Shown: piece by piece, positions 25,440-36,930 of the stretch
How the letters are laid out: every line of letters begins with the position of its first letter
Numbering within the stretch: the first letter of the stretch is position 1
Source of the DNA: Epiperipatus broadwayi
Lineage: Eukaryota; Onychophora; Udeonychophora; Euonychophora; Peripatidae
DNA: 64,000 nucleotides
Assembly: GCA_028023455.1 (NCBI GenBank)
Contig: JAQFVV010012416.1
Location: 4,321,594-4,385,593 of the forward strand
Reading direction: 5' to 3'
Notes under the pieces: generated by a model
Told to the model about the DNA's origin: nothing
The model's input: only the letters and a program-made list of their open reading frames with translations
Databases searched by the model: none
Translations under genes and position numbers: made by a program

Positions 25440-27240
25440 ATCTTGGAAGTTTAAGTAATGCAGAATCTTAACACAATGTCAGAAACACTGTAAGAAATTT
25501 CACTAATGTAATTTACTATGTTGATTTGCCCTTTAACTCCTTTTGCAAGAAACATAACATCATCAAGATTTCTTAATAATTTTAAGGAAACATGAGGACT
25601 GTAATTTGTACAGCATTCAATAGTACTCATTTCCATGGTTTAGGATTGATAATACTAAAGATATAAAAGATGCTCATATGTTTCTCTAGTAAGGAATCTT
25701 ATTTCATTAAAAATGTAACCCAAAACTTTAAATGCTTTAGAACATAAATATTGTACATTGAGAATAGTAATTTAGAATCTAAAACAATAACAAAAGCTTT
25801 ATATATATTAATCTTAAAATATTATTTCTCTTTAATATATAATTAAATAATATAGTATTTGTTTTTCTAGAACAAGTAATGATTTTTGTTTTACCCTTGT
25901 TTATGTTCATGTAATTATTTATGCACCATAATTCAACACTGAATAACTATAATAGCCAAATATCTAATATAATTTATTTGTCCACAATGTTATAACATAT
26001 ATATAAAATAAATAATTAATCTGAATAAGATTAAAATAAATAACTAATGATTAGTAAGATTTTAAATACAAGTAAATTTTGAATAACTTCACAAACTTCT
26101 AAACTTCTTTTCAAAAACTTTATTTCCATCATCAGATTTTCAATGATATGGATGGCTGAAAAGTTGGAGATTGGAGTGGATTGAAGCCTGTCCATTAAAG
26201 TGTGAAGATTTACTATCTTAATATAAACTGAGCACTGATTATATATATATGTGTGAGAGATGATAATCTGGACCAACTGATGAGTGCTGGTTTAGCATGA
26301 AATATGTATATTAGTGATTATTTATCTTTTCTACATGTGTGCAGTCATGTGTATCAGTTGTATGAGATAGTGTGCATAGATGGTGGGTGCTTGAAAGTCT
26401 GAGTTCAAATCCCTATATATTTATATATAAACTATATGAACATATATATAAAATCACATATTTATAATGTTGGAGAACATATATATATTTTAAAAAAGAA
26501 AGTGATTGTTTAATTTGTTATAGTAATATATATTGAAGTATATTTTGCTTGAAAGTCTGTGTTCAAATCCCCTATATTACAACTAATTATTAGTTGTTTA
26601 TTTCAATCTTATTTAGATTGATTATTTAATTTAACCATAATTCAAATCTACTGACACAATTTTGTAGATACATGCAATTATTAGATGCCATAATATATTT
26701 ATAAATCTTAATACCATCAGCAAAGCAAGAAATACAGCAATCAGATATAATATAATTTAAGTCCAAAATTAATATATTTTAGGCAGAAATGATTCCAAAT
26801 CAAATTCCTGAGAAACCCCAGAATTATTAAAATACTAATCTGATTCAAACCCCAAATATTTAACAAAATATAATCTTTTATGCAAAAAAAGGTGCAAACA
26901 TTCTAATCATGGATTAGTTAATACTAGATAATCTCACTTAGAAATAATAATAGAATGGGAAATTTTATTAAATGCTGTATCAACTTGATTTTGATTATCA
27001 ATAGTCTGTGACACAAAATCAATAAATGCATAATGTTTAACATAAACCCTTGCTGACATTGTAAAATAATTTTTTTCAAGTAAATATTAACAGATTCATA
27101 TACAACTAATTCAAATAATTGACTGGAACTGATAATTTTGAAAATTGGTCTACAATTTCCAAATATATTTTTATAACCATTTTTATTTATAGAAATGACT
27201 TTAATGATATATTTATTTATCTAGTGCTTTGTTTTATTTG
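25440..27240 (-). pseudogene. CR1/Jockey-like LINE relic interrupted by a MITE
   Basis: Minus strand, right side first, gives KNGYKNIFGNCRPI..IISSSQLFEL (the NYRPISL...KIFE RT motif), then CQQGFM, NQVDTAFNKISHSIIISK (motif A, DFSKAFD.VSH type) and GVSQEFDLESFLPKIY (GVPQGSVLGPLLFLIY). CCISCFADGIKIYKYI follows (motif C; second Asp of FADD is Gly, codons at 26713-26724). The inserted element 26007-26634 splits it. The C-terminal part then resumes to the left as TIECCTNYSPHVSLKLL. It has many stops. The motif-C change alone would abolish polymerase activity. Confidence 0.75.
26007..26634. mobile_element. TIR element of family R, nested in a LINE
   Basis: Terminal inverted repeats of about 48 bp (26009-26056 and 26581-26633; block ATCTAAATAAGATTGAAATAA and its complement) match those of the MITE at 6988-7204. 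The interior holds the family R blocks ATGGATGGCTGAAAAGTTGG, GACCAACTGATGAGTGCTGG and ATGAAATATGTATATTAGTG. Twice it carries a tRNA-B-box-like string before the right end (GAGTTCAAATCCC near 26403, GTGTTCAAATCCCC near 26562). Frames in it (e.g. 26031-26276) have no known domain. Insertion inside the LINE makes it younger than that LINE. Confidence 0.75.
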
Positions 27241-27261
27241 TAACAGTCATTAAGGAATCAT

Positions 27262-27318
27262 CCCCCCTGACACTCACCCCTCTGACACTCACACTCCTCT
27301 GACACTCCCCTCTCTCCC
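27262..27318. repeat. Short C-rich minisatellite
   Basis: Three imperfect units of about 15-17 bp based on CTGACACTCACCCCT. It stands out as pyrimidine/C-rich in an AT-rich setting. Confidence 0.8.
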
Positions 27319-27539
27319 AAACACCTGCACTGTATGTTTAGTAATAAATGTACTTCTAATTTAGCATTATATATGTTAAATAACACTCATAGAGAAATAG
27401 CAATCGATGAGCATATGTATGAAATAGGAGTAAAAATTCAATTCTAAATAGGCCCAAATACCTGGAATCTTTATACAGATATGGTAATCCAACTTTGATT
27501 GTGTACTAGTTGATTTTATATTTACATTTAAAAAAGGTT

Positions 27540-27960
27540 AATATTGTACCAACTAGTACAAATTCACAGCATTTGTATAAATATTGGCCTATCATATATA
27601 TGGCAAGATCATCAAATGTTTGACTCTCTGGATCATCTAGGAATTAACCTTTTGGATCACAGAATATATGTATATAAAATTAATCATAGATTTAAACTTA
27701 TTTGGAATACTTTTGGTAAAAATAACTGAATATTAAAAGGAAATATGCCTATATGGTTTTTAATAAATCTGTTCAACCAGTTCTTACTTATGGATCTGAG
27801 ACTAGAGATCAGAAAAGATGGATTAAACTTGAAAAGATCTCCATCCTATATTAGGTCATGATGGTTAAAAATGATTGATGAATATGAGAAATTGGTATGA
27901 TGTTTTCCCCCCATTGGTTTAAAAGATTTTAAGAATTTTAGAATGTTATATAGGTGGACT
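27540..27960 (+). pseudogene. RTE-type LINE relic with internal deletion
   Basis: Plus strand translates to KINHRFKLIWNTFGKNN, then KGNMPIWF, then KSVQPVLTYGSETRDQKRW and IKLEKISI. Typical RTE proteins read EINHRI.LGW.AFGKL...IF......LK..VFNQCVLPVLTYGSETWTLT, followed about 100 residues later by a final KW..LEE block. Here TYGSET joins directly to RDQKRWIKLEK, so about 100 codons including the WAGHIAR region are missing. Several frameshifts are present. The open frame 27544-27729 is its first part. Confidence 0.75.
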
Positions 27961-29579
27961 GAGACTTGATTTGATTAATTGCACACTTGTTTCCAGCATA
28001 GTGCTTAATCTTTGTATATATCCATGTGAATATTTTTAGATATATTTAAAACTTCTACTTCTTCACACAGTCCTGAAACATTTGAATAAAGTCATTTGAA
28101 AAAACCAAATGTTCCTCAAGCTTCATTACTTTTCAATTGATTGATGTTTATGTTTAATCAAAAAAAACATATGATAATCTCGAACCAATGTTTAAAGTTT
28201 ACATCTGAGCTAGAGATAATTTCTAGTTTAATATATATCTGATAATAAGTATTAATGTGATTATCTGAAAATCTCAGGCAAAGTAAATGCCAAATATTTA
28301 AAATTTACAATTTCTCATTTTTATTTTAGCTTCTAGCCTGTAATAAATAAGTAGTTAGATACCCATTTACTAGAGATTTTGATAGGGAGATTGTGAACAA
28401 ACTAGTGAAAAAAAAAATTCTAAGCTAGCTTGGAAGCTGAGAAAATTGCCAGGTTTTCCCTGTATTCAAATCTCAAATAATGGCCAGATATACCACCTTT
28501 ACCATGCAATAAATTGTTAATTATACATACATTTATCTATTAATAACTCCAGGAAATTGAAAATGCTCTGAAATGTAATGTATGAAATCTACTGATAAAT
28601 ACGCACTATAGATATATTTACCACAGAATTTATGTATAACTTAAAGATTAGAAAAATGTCAATAATAATAAACCTTGAATAAATTAAAGGTTTAATAAAA
28701 GAAGTCAGTCAAAGAAAAGTGATTGATAGCTGTAAGAAGATGACAGTAATCAATCTATAGCAGGTGAACTGTTCGAATGTAATTAATTTTCTTCTGAAAA
28801 TAAATTTTCTTTTTCAATTACCGTTCTGTTAATCTCCCTTAACTAAGTACTATATATTCGGTACTTTAGACAAGCAACTAATGAAGGCTTGGGCCGGCTT
28901 CTAATTTTAAAAATTTCACGTGAAAAAAAAACCATTTTTATGGAAGTTAATTATTACTGTTTCTCTGTCTTTTTACAGGTAATTGTAATTGAACTTTTTT
29001 TAAAAAACAATACTCAGCTAAGTTGAAAATACTCATCAATAAATTAAACAAAAGAAATCTATAATTGAAAAAATATGTCGATATATATGCATGCATATGA
29101 AGCAATAGCTTATCCAAATGTCACGCATATGAGCTAGGTTCGCATTTGGGCTAGAAAAAAATTGGAAAATTTTTCAAGCAAGTTTAAGATTTTTATTTCA
29201 AGTAACTGACCATTGCCAACCTAGTTACCTATCCAATGTTGGTCAGTGAACGGATACTAGCTAATCTTAGCTAGAAAATAAAATAAGGTTAGAAACTGCC
29301 AGCAATCGTCAAGCACGGTAAATAATGGCTTCTTCATTATTGTTTCCGTATAATGACTATTAGAGAGAACTTTATCCTGGTATATGCTGTATAATTAAAC
29401 TATAGGCTTATATAAAATTTAAAAATATAAAAAGTAGAAATAATTATGTTATTTAAATGCAGTATGCATGTGCGCGTGCGTATCTGAGAAATAAAAAAAG
29501 TTAAATAATCATATTTAAATATTTAAAGCAATGTTTCTCAACTTTTTTCATCTTGTGATCCCCTTTTTAAACCACTAAA
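27961..29579. other. AT-rich stretch, one shared repeat block
   Basis: At 28180-28240 a block (minus strand TTAAACTAGAAATTATCTCT) recurs in diverged form at 40196-40235 on the plus strand. Around 29530-29570, AATGTTTCTCAACTTTTTTC..TTGTGATCCCC resembles the end of a hAT element, but no partner end was confirmed. No gene seen. Confidence 0.45.
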
Positions 29580-29818
29580 CATCACATGATCACCATTTCT
29601 TATGCTTGTTCATAACTGTTATTAAAACAGGCAAAACTCTCCATACAGTAGTGCCACTCAGTGCAAGCCAGAGTAATCAATGAATGCTGGCATCCATTGA
29701 TTACTCTGGCTTGCACTGAGTGGCACTACTGTATGGAGAGTTTTGCCCATTCTGGCACCAATTGATTACTCTGGCTTGCACTGAGTGGCACTACTGTATT
29801 GAGAGTTTTGCCTGTTTT
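29580..29818. mobile_element. Compact family G foldback with duplicated arm
   Basis: Starts ATCACATGATCACCATTT, the outer end of family G. A 63-bp arm (about 29628-29690) is followed by its inverted copy and then a second inverted copy at a 65-bp period (GATTACTCTGGCTTGCACTG at 29699 and 29764). The three arm copies are nearly identical, much closer to each other than to other family members. Confidence 0.85.
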
Positions 29819-30349
29819 GATTCCCTTTTTATCATATTTTCATGTGGATCCTCTTTCAATGCTTAATAATATAAAATTAGGTTTTTTTAAAAATCATCTT
29901 AGATGTATATGATATTAGACCTATAGTTCAGAAACATCTAAGTTGAAATGGGGCAACAGAATTTACTTTAAGATTTAAAACCGTAAAGTGGATCAGACAT
30001 TTAAAGTTGCTTATCAAAGGTCTTAAAGATTTAGAAAAAAGAAAGAAAAAAGTAAATACACAGACTCCTATAAAGAATATTTTTGTAGTAATGACTGCAT
30101 ACAAAAATTAATAATCGTGATTATAATAATGCATTGTATAGTTTGATGCAGATGTGGAATGGTAGATTCATGAGTTTAAAGTTCACAGGTCATAACCCAG
30201 CTCAATTATTTCTGGGTGCTTGAACTTCTTATGAAGTGCTGATTATTAAACTATTTAATTAATAATAATCCTTATATTGAATTCCAAAACAAGACCACTT
30301 TTTTATATCAAACTGTAAAAATTTATAATATTTTTCAAACCTTCACAGA
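29819..30349. other. AT-rich stretch with an S2 SINE-like copy
   Basis: At 30139-30250 (+), ATGTGGAATGGTAGATTCATG, AAGTTCACAGGTC and TTCTTATGAAGTGCTGATTAT align with the S2 copy at 13630-13735. The remainder shows nothing. Confidence 0.45.
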
Positions 30350-33300
30350 TCTCACTATAAGGTCACTGCAATCTCCTTCCCAGATAATTGTGGTTAACAG
30401 ATTAAAAACACTGATTTCAAGTATGACTGACTCATAATAAATTTGGAAATTAATATATATTGAAACCACATGGAAAGACATAAGGGATAACATAGGGAGA
30501 TGCAATAAAACATCATCTTCCCTGCACAATAAAGTATCAATTAATATTTTATAAATAAATATAAAATGAATAAATATAAAAGAAATAAATATATAAGTAG
30601 TTATAACCATTATACTTATAAGCTACATCACCAGCATTAAACAAAAATAATCAATAGTCATTCTTTGTAACTGGATATAAACGAGATACATTGTAAAATC
30701 TAGGCTAATTATTTAACCAGTTCCAAACTTAGGGCATTATATACAATTATCAAGTGTCTATTATAGTACAAAAGCATGCTGGGATTGTGATACATGCAGA
30801 CCATCATCAGTAGTCTGGCGATAAGAGTGTACAGGCCAAATATCAACCAATTAAACTGCAGTAAATAGATTTTAAAGGTGATCTTGATCTTTGTACTAGC
30901 CAGAGTATTATCTGAATGTCCAAACATAAACCTAAAACCATCACATATAAATAAATTAACTGCCATTATTCTAGAGCTACCTCAAGATCACAATTGCCCT
31001 TCAGACTGCGATGTTGAACAAGAGAAACTACACATATATATCCGTAATCTATTTTAATATCTGGAAAACTAAATACATTATTACTTTTTTAAACAATTAT
31101 TTAATGAATTAACTATTAATTAATTAGGAAAATTGAGAAAAGATATATTATTATAATTCCAAGTTAAATACATTTCATCAACAAAATATAATTGTATGTA
31201 ATAAGTAATATTAACTTGCTGATTCTAAAAACTAAATTAATTATCATTTATTTTCTGGTTTAATCTTTTTAAATAATTATATATAAAATAATATCTCACA
31301 ATTAAGAGATAAAAAAAATTTAAATTAGCTAAACTTTTTTTTTACATTTATGAAGGAAAATCAAACGAATAAAAAAACATGTTTAAAAAAATTAATAAAA
31401 ATTATTCATTATTACTGATTATTTAAATTATTTATAAATGTAGATGTGCACATTTTTACCATGGCTTTTTTTCTTTCAGTCCTTTTGTATTTTTATTTCT
31501 TGTAAACTTCCATTGTTGAATTTTAATAATTCTTTTCTTCTTTCTAGTTCTTCTGTTAATTCTTTCTTTGCAGCCTTTGAATTTTCATTAACATAATCTC
31601 CATTAACATATATTTCCAGATTAATATACACAGATAAATTTATTCATTTTTATAATAATTTTCAGGTCACTTTAACACAGGCTTAATTTCCCATCTTTCC
31701 AATATAATATTTACAGATAAGGTTACCACAGAATGAGACAATAATGCTTTCAAATGAAAACAATGCCTGCAGCAAATTTCTCTAGGAGAATTTTCTATTA
31801 TTTTCTTTTAGTGAATAGGCTACTTTGTGAGGTTAAGAGGTGTTTGGCTTTTAGACAAAATTTAGTACATGGTTTTCATAAAATCACTTTTAAAAATATT
31901 TTTTTAAACTAGTGGTAAAATGAGTCTTACTTTAGACTAAAATGACTTACTCACTGTACTCTTTACAGTTGGGTTTTACTACTATTTTTAGTAGCTGCAT
32001 TAAGAATAACAGTTCCTCACAAGATACTAAGGTCTACTCATTAAACCTGCCCTCCACAATATTTCTTTGAAACAATCCTGTATCAATCCCATTACATAAT
32101 GTCTTAGATATGACAGCATTAAATCCTAACCAATTGAGTCTACTTTAACAAAAGATTATTTGGTTATTCCCTCTTTTTTCAATAAAAAAAAGTATAATCA
32201 CTGAAAAATTCCCCTGTAGTTCATTTCCTCCTTCTAATTGCCAAAAAGCAGGATATTTAATAACACTTTGATTTGAACAAAATTATTTTTTGTTTTAGGA
32301 AAAGATAAAGAGAAAAGAACAACTTTAATTAATTAAACAGTATTTTTTAACAAAATGTTAAAATGTTTTTTAAATGATAGCAAATTCTTCATAAGTAGTG
32401 ACACCCAATGGAAGCCTTAGTAATCAATGGATGCAAGAAGGTTTGTGCATAAAATCCCTATCTAGTGCTCACTCATGCAATATCCCCAGACTAGTTTTCA
32501 GCTTGTAGCCTTTATCAGCAAGGAACCTTGAATTTAAGAGCATTGCACCTAGATTTTAAAATCTAATGCAACCTCCAGAGACTATATTAAATTTAGTTAA
32601 TTATAAATTTATAAATCCAAGATAAAATCATTATAATATTGAAAATCTAAGGTTATTTGTGTATAACATAGATTTGACCTCAGTTTAGTATCTATACATT
32701 TTGGTGCAGTGCTCTCAGAATCAATATTCATCATCGATGAAAGCTACAAGCTAGAAACTAGTTTGAAGATAAATGGAAAAGGCACTAGATAGAGATTTTA
32801 TGAACAAATCTTTTTGCATCTATTGATTACTAAGGCTTGCACTGGGTGGTACTATTGTGTGGAGAGCTTGTGACTGTTTTAGAAGCTTATGTAAGCATAG
32901 AAAATGGTGATCATGTGATGTTTTATTTAAAAACCTGATAAAGGGTAGATAAATTTTTACTTATTTATCTCTCTTCTTCTTCTTATTGTTGTTGTTGTTA
33001 TTATTATTATTTTAAAAAGTTAATACTAATCAATAAATTATTGAAGATAGAACAAACAAATTATCTTATTACTTTTTCAAAAAAAATTAAAACTAGTAGA
33101 TAAAATTACTGAAAAGAGAAAATAAACAAAATATTATTTGTCTTATTATTTTTTGATGGTTCAAAAAATGTTAAAACATTTTCAACAACATAACAGATTT
33201 AAATTTGTAATAAAGAAAATTTATTTAAATCTCAGCACTTTCAATACTGAATAGCATCTTAATCATAGCATTATGTGACTAAAGGAAGTTGAGATCTAAA

Positions 33301-33767
33301 TTTAAAGTTATTTTTGAATATGTAATAATAGATTATATATTAGTGATGAAAGTGGTTGCTATAAGTGCCATTTTTTAGAAAGAGGGGTGCTAGAGTCCTT
33401 TTTATTGGTGGCAAAATGATCTTTTGCTATTGATCATGCCTCCTTCACCTTTCTCTTTCTGATATCTCTTTCAGATCAAATAACGTCTACGATTTTAACA
33501 TTTTTTGAACCATTACAATTATTGAGGAAAAACAGAGTAAAAAAATTATTCTAGAAATTACTTATTATTTTTTATACTTTCTTTTATAACTAACCCTTAA
33601 CAAATTATATTTTCATTCTTATTATGTTTGGAAATTCTTGTTAAAAAACATGAGAAAAATAATTATTATCATTTTCCCCTTTCTAAATTTTCATTAATTA
33701 AATAAGCTTATATCTGACATGGTCAGAGTTAGCTTCTGACTACAATATTACAATAACACTTCCTAAA
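30350..33767. repeat. Direct duplication of a 3.4-3.6 kb block, copy A
   Basis: Collinear with 36187-39788 over its whole length with moderate divergence. Anchors include ATATAAGTAGTT..ACTTATAAGCTACATCACCAG, AATTCCAAGTTAAA, TAATATTAACTTG, GAAGGAAAATCAA, ACCAATTGAGTCTACTTT, AAAAACCTGATAAAG and GACATGGTCAGAGTTAGCTT, all in the same order and orientation. Copy A carries a family G foldback (32375-32920) that copy B lacks. It lacks the TA-flanked element and the SINE of copy B. No gene is evident inside. The frames at 30335-30610 and 30709-30966 are not conserved as frames in copy B. Confidence 0.88.
32375..32920. mobile_element. Family G foldback inserted in duplication copy A
   Basis: Left arm ATAAGTAGTGACACCCAATG...AGTAATCAATGGATGCAAGA and right arm ending GAAAATGGTGATCATGTGATG are inverted relative to each other. 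The arms include CCCCAGACTAGTTTTCAGCTTG and its complement. In copy B the flanking sequences meet directly (TTAAAATC...TTTTAAAAACCTGATAAAG near 39417-39450), giving a paralogous empty site. Confidence 0.85.
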
Positions 33768-33999
33768 ATAGAGATAATGAAAAGATGTATATATTTTTTC
33801 TCACTATTTTGAATTTATATTCATAATATTCACTTTATTACTAGTGCTGTACAATGCTATAGAGATGTTAGGGTTAGTTTCCTGGTCCATTCATAATTGG
33901 TGTTAGATCTTCACTATGCCTGAATTTTTTCACTTGACTTGGGATGCGATAGAATAGTGACAAGTCCTTATTCAGATTGCCCCCATTGGTAGTTTTATA
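33768..33999. other. Spacer between duplication copy A and the T-rich tract
   Basis: Nothing recognised. Confidence 0.5.
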
Positions 34000-34860
34000 A
34001 ACTACTATTGATTTTTTTTCTTTTCTATACTTTCTCTTATGAATTATAACTATTATTTCTTTTAATAGCCCTACTCTTTATATAGGTTTTCATTTTTTAT
34101 AAACTTTTATTTTGAAATTCGTTGTTCCTAACCTTCTTTGAGTTTCATACCTCAGCAATTCTACTATTTGCTCAATACTTTTTTGTCATTATCCATAATC
34201 ATATTATTTACTATATGTGATGTTATATTTAATAATCTTTATTATTTGACATGGCATTGTGTATTATATTTCATAGTCTTTTATTTTCCACCCTGTTCTT
34301 TCATATCTCCATCTATTTTTATCAACATCTTCTAACTACTTTATCCTCTTTTCTACTTAATTTCCTCCATTTTATCTAACATCATTTGATTGCATTCTAT
34401 TTTTTTTTCTATTTTTTATTTTCCTACATTTCAGTAACATCTTTTTATTTTCTTCTAATTGCTCATCTTGTTCTTATCTAATTTCATCATCATTTTTGAC
34501 CATTTTTTGTCTTATTGTTTCTTATTTTTCTCGATTATTTGGATTATATTATTATTATATTCATGAAAACTCTTTTGAGTGTCTCCATGTTGTTGATTGT
34601 TTCTTTACTCTGTTTAATAGCTTTTCTTCTCTTTGCAGATATATATATATATTTCCTTATACCAGAACTGATATTATTGAATACTTTCTTTCATTTTTCA
34701 ATACATTTTTTGTTTTTCTTCCTCTTTCTTCTATTTTCCTTGACAGTGTTTGCAACAGCTAGACTGGAGTCAGTTTCTCTATTGTCTGGGGTTTTTCAAT
34801 TGAGTGCTGCTTTTTTTTCATTTCTCCATTTCTAAGATTTTTCTCTTGTCAACATATATG
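34000..34860 (-). other. T-rich tract; possible decayed coding strand on minus
   Basis: Strong strand asymmetry: T-rich on plus. Minus-strand pieces read like a charged coiled coil (KMVKNDDEIR..QDEQLEENKKML, KIKNRKKNR) but are broken by many stops. Plus-strand frames (34496-34762, 34515-34835) are rich in Phe, Leu and Ile simply because of T content. It could be a dead retroelement ORF1 or a polypyrimidine-biased spacer; I cannot decide. Confidence 0.3.
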
Positions 34861-35353
34861 TTTATATTAGATTACTTTTAATCTTAAAGAAAAACTATTG
34901 AATTACTTTTACAAAACAAGCAAATGTAAACAAAGATTGGATTATTTGTATCTTCATAATAATGTCTTTTTAAAATATCTCATAAAGTGAGCCACACATT
35001 ATCTGCTCTTTTCATGCAACCTTTCACTATTACCTACTACTACTACTGCTACTGCTATTACTACTACTAGAACTATTGCCCCTCATTTGTCTTTCTTTGA
35101 ACTTGACTGTTGCAATACCTAATATTATTTACCCTTATTTTATTCTGAGTACATGTGCATACAAAAAATAAAATTTCATTTAACAAACCATTTGTTCAAA
35201 ACTTGTTCCTGAGATCTGACAGCAAAAGAATGAATAGTGGCCTGCAGTTCTAGTTGGATAAAGAATCCAACCATTGGAATATAGATAGACAATGCAGCAT
35301 AAATACCAAGAGGGCTATTTCAATTTAAACATTATCTGCTACTTACAATCCAC
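34861..35353. other. AT-rich stretch with a TAC trinucleotide run
   Basis: (TAC)n-like run at about 35036-35070. Otherwise nothing seen. Confidence 0.55.
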
Positions 35354-35551
35354 ACAGAGGCAAAATTCTCCATACAATAGTGCCACTCAGTGCTATCAAT
35401 GGATGCAAAAAGGTTTGTGCATAAAATCTTTATCTAGTGCATACTCATCCAATATGTCTTGATTAGCTGATTACTCTGGCTTATTGTATGAAGAGATATG
35501 CCTCTGCGAAAGCAGATTGTGTAAGCATAAAGAATGGGGATCATGTGATAT
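35354..35551. mobile_element. Deleted family G foldback
   Basis: Left arm CAGAGGCAAAATTCTCCATAC and CAATAGTGCCACTCAGTGCT are followed by ATCAATGGATGCAAAAAGG. The right end GATTACTCTGGCTTATTGTATG continues through GCCTCTG to GGGGATCATGTGATA. The loop and most of the right arm are gone. Confidence 0.75.
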
Positions 35552-36186
35552 TTAGTGGCTTAATACTTACAATCCTAAATGGAAATAATAAGGCAAAAAT
35601 CTTTGCAGTACCTTACTTACTTGAGTTTTAGAAGCTGGTAAATGCATACCTTTAAACTTATGCCTTGCTCATTTTCTTTGCGACTTAGAGACTGGGATTC
35701 ATGACACAGGTCTTCTTTAACTGACTATGACAAACAATTAAAAATATTAAAGCTCTAATGTGGATTGATATAGTGTTGATATAGAATAATCTATGGATTT
35801 GCATGAGAAAATTGCACCCTCATGATAATAACAAAATGCCCAATCCACCACAAGTACAGAAGTATAGCTCCCAAGAGTCAAAAGCTCAACCTAATCTTTA
35901 AAAATCATGCTTTGATTTTTTATTCTGCTTTAAATTTTAGCTTTCTTTATATATACATTAACATCACTATTTTTGTAATTTATAAACAATTATAATTTAA
36001 TCAGCAAATTATCAGCTATCTTCTTGTCACATATTTCACATTAATACATCTTTTAAAAATTAATTATGCATCAAAACTGATTTTTCTTTCTTGAGTGTAA
36101 TTATATTTGAGCTTCAAGTTATGTGGACATTTAATATACTTTCCACCAGAACCTGTTTATTATCAGCCCACAGTGGGTTACATTTA
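35552..36186. other. Spacer before duplication copy B
   Basis: No gene or repeat recognised. Confidence 0.5.
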
Positions 36187-36818
36187 TAAGGTACTGAAAG
36201 ATGTAAAGTATAACATAGTAAGAAGTGATGTGACATCATCATTCCCATACAATAAAAAGTCTTCAACAATTAATATTTTATTAACAAATATAAAAAGAAT
36301 AAATATATAAGCAGTTTTAATGAGCATACTTGTAAGCTGCGTCACCAGTATTAAATAAGAATAATCAACAGTCATTATTTATGATGGAATATAAAAGTAA
36401 TACATTATAAAATCTTAGCTAAACTTTAAGGCATGATATACAATTATCTAGTGGCCCATACTTAAGTGATAAAGTTTCTATCATAAAAAACATATTGGAA
36501 ACTTTATACATGTTGGAAATCATCAATGCTCTCACCATATGGTACCATAAGTGTTCAGACCAACTATTGATTAATTTCTAATCTCTAAATAGAAAATAAA
36601 GGGCAGTCAATGGATTTTAAAAGTGTTTTTGACTTTTGGTGCCATCCAAAAAATTATTTGAATGTCTAAATACAAATCTAAACAATCACATATAAATAAA
36701 TTAACCATTACTGTTTTAGAGCCAACTCAAGATTATAAAGATCCTTGGAAATCTGACTGTAACAAGAGAAAGTGTACATGTATATGCTTAATCTATTTTA
36801 ATTAAAGTGGACTTATTT

Positions 36819-36930
36819 GTCAAGTATTGGTGGCCTAGCAGTTAGCATAGCTGCCTTCCAAGCAGCTGGACCAGGTTTGCTTCCCAGTCAACGCATTGAC
36901 ATATAAAAAATAAAATTAAATTAAAAAATG
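36819..36930 (+). mobile_element. Minimal tRNA-derived SINE (S1), copy 3
   Basis: Plus strand: TCAAGTATTGGTGGCCTAGC, A-box region GGCCTAGCAGTTAGCATAGC, a hairpin CTGCCTTCCAAGCAG with loop triplet TCC, B-box-like CAGGTTTGCTTCCCAG, then GACATATAAAAAATAAA. ACTTATT flanks both sides (36811-36817 and 36932-36938) within an imperfect 10-11 bp duplication. It is missing from duplication copy A. Confidence 0.87.

Noticed and set aside
29526-29570. hAT-like terminus GTTTCTCAACTTTTTTC
   Set aside because: No matching opposite end or target duplication could be found, so it was noted only within the gap entry.
34496-34835. Long hydrophobic frames that look like a membrane protein
   Set aside because: The hydrophobicity follows directly from T-rich codons. 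There is no conserved motif, and the opposite strand carries the coding-like signal.
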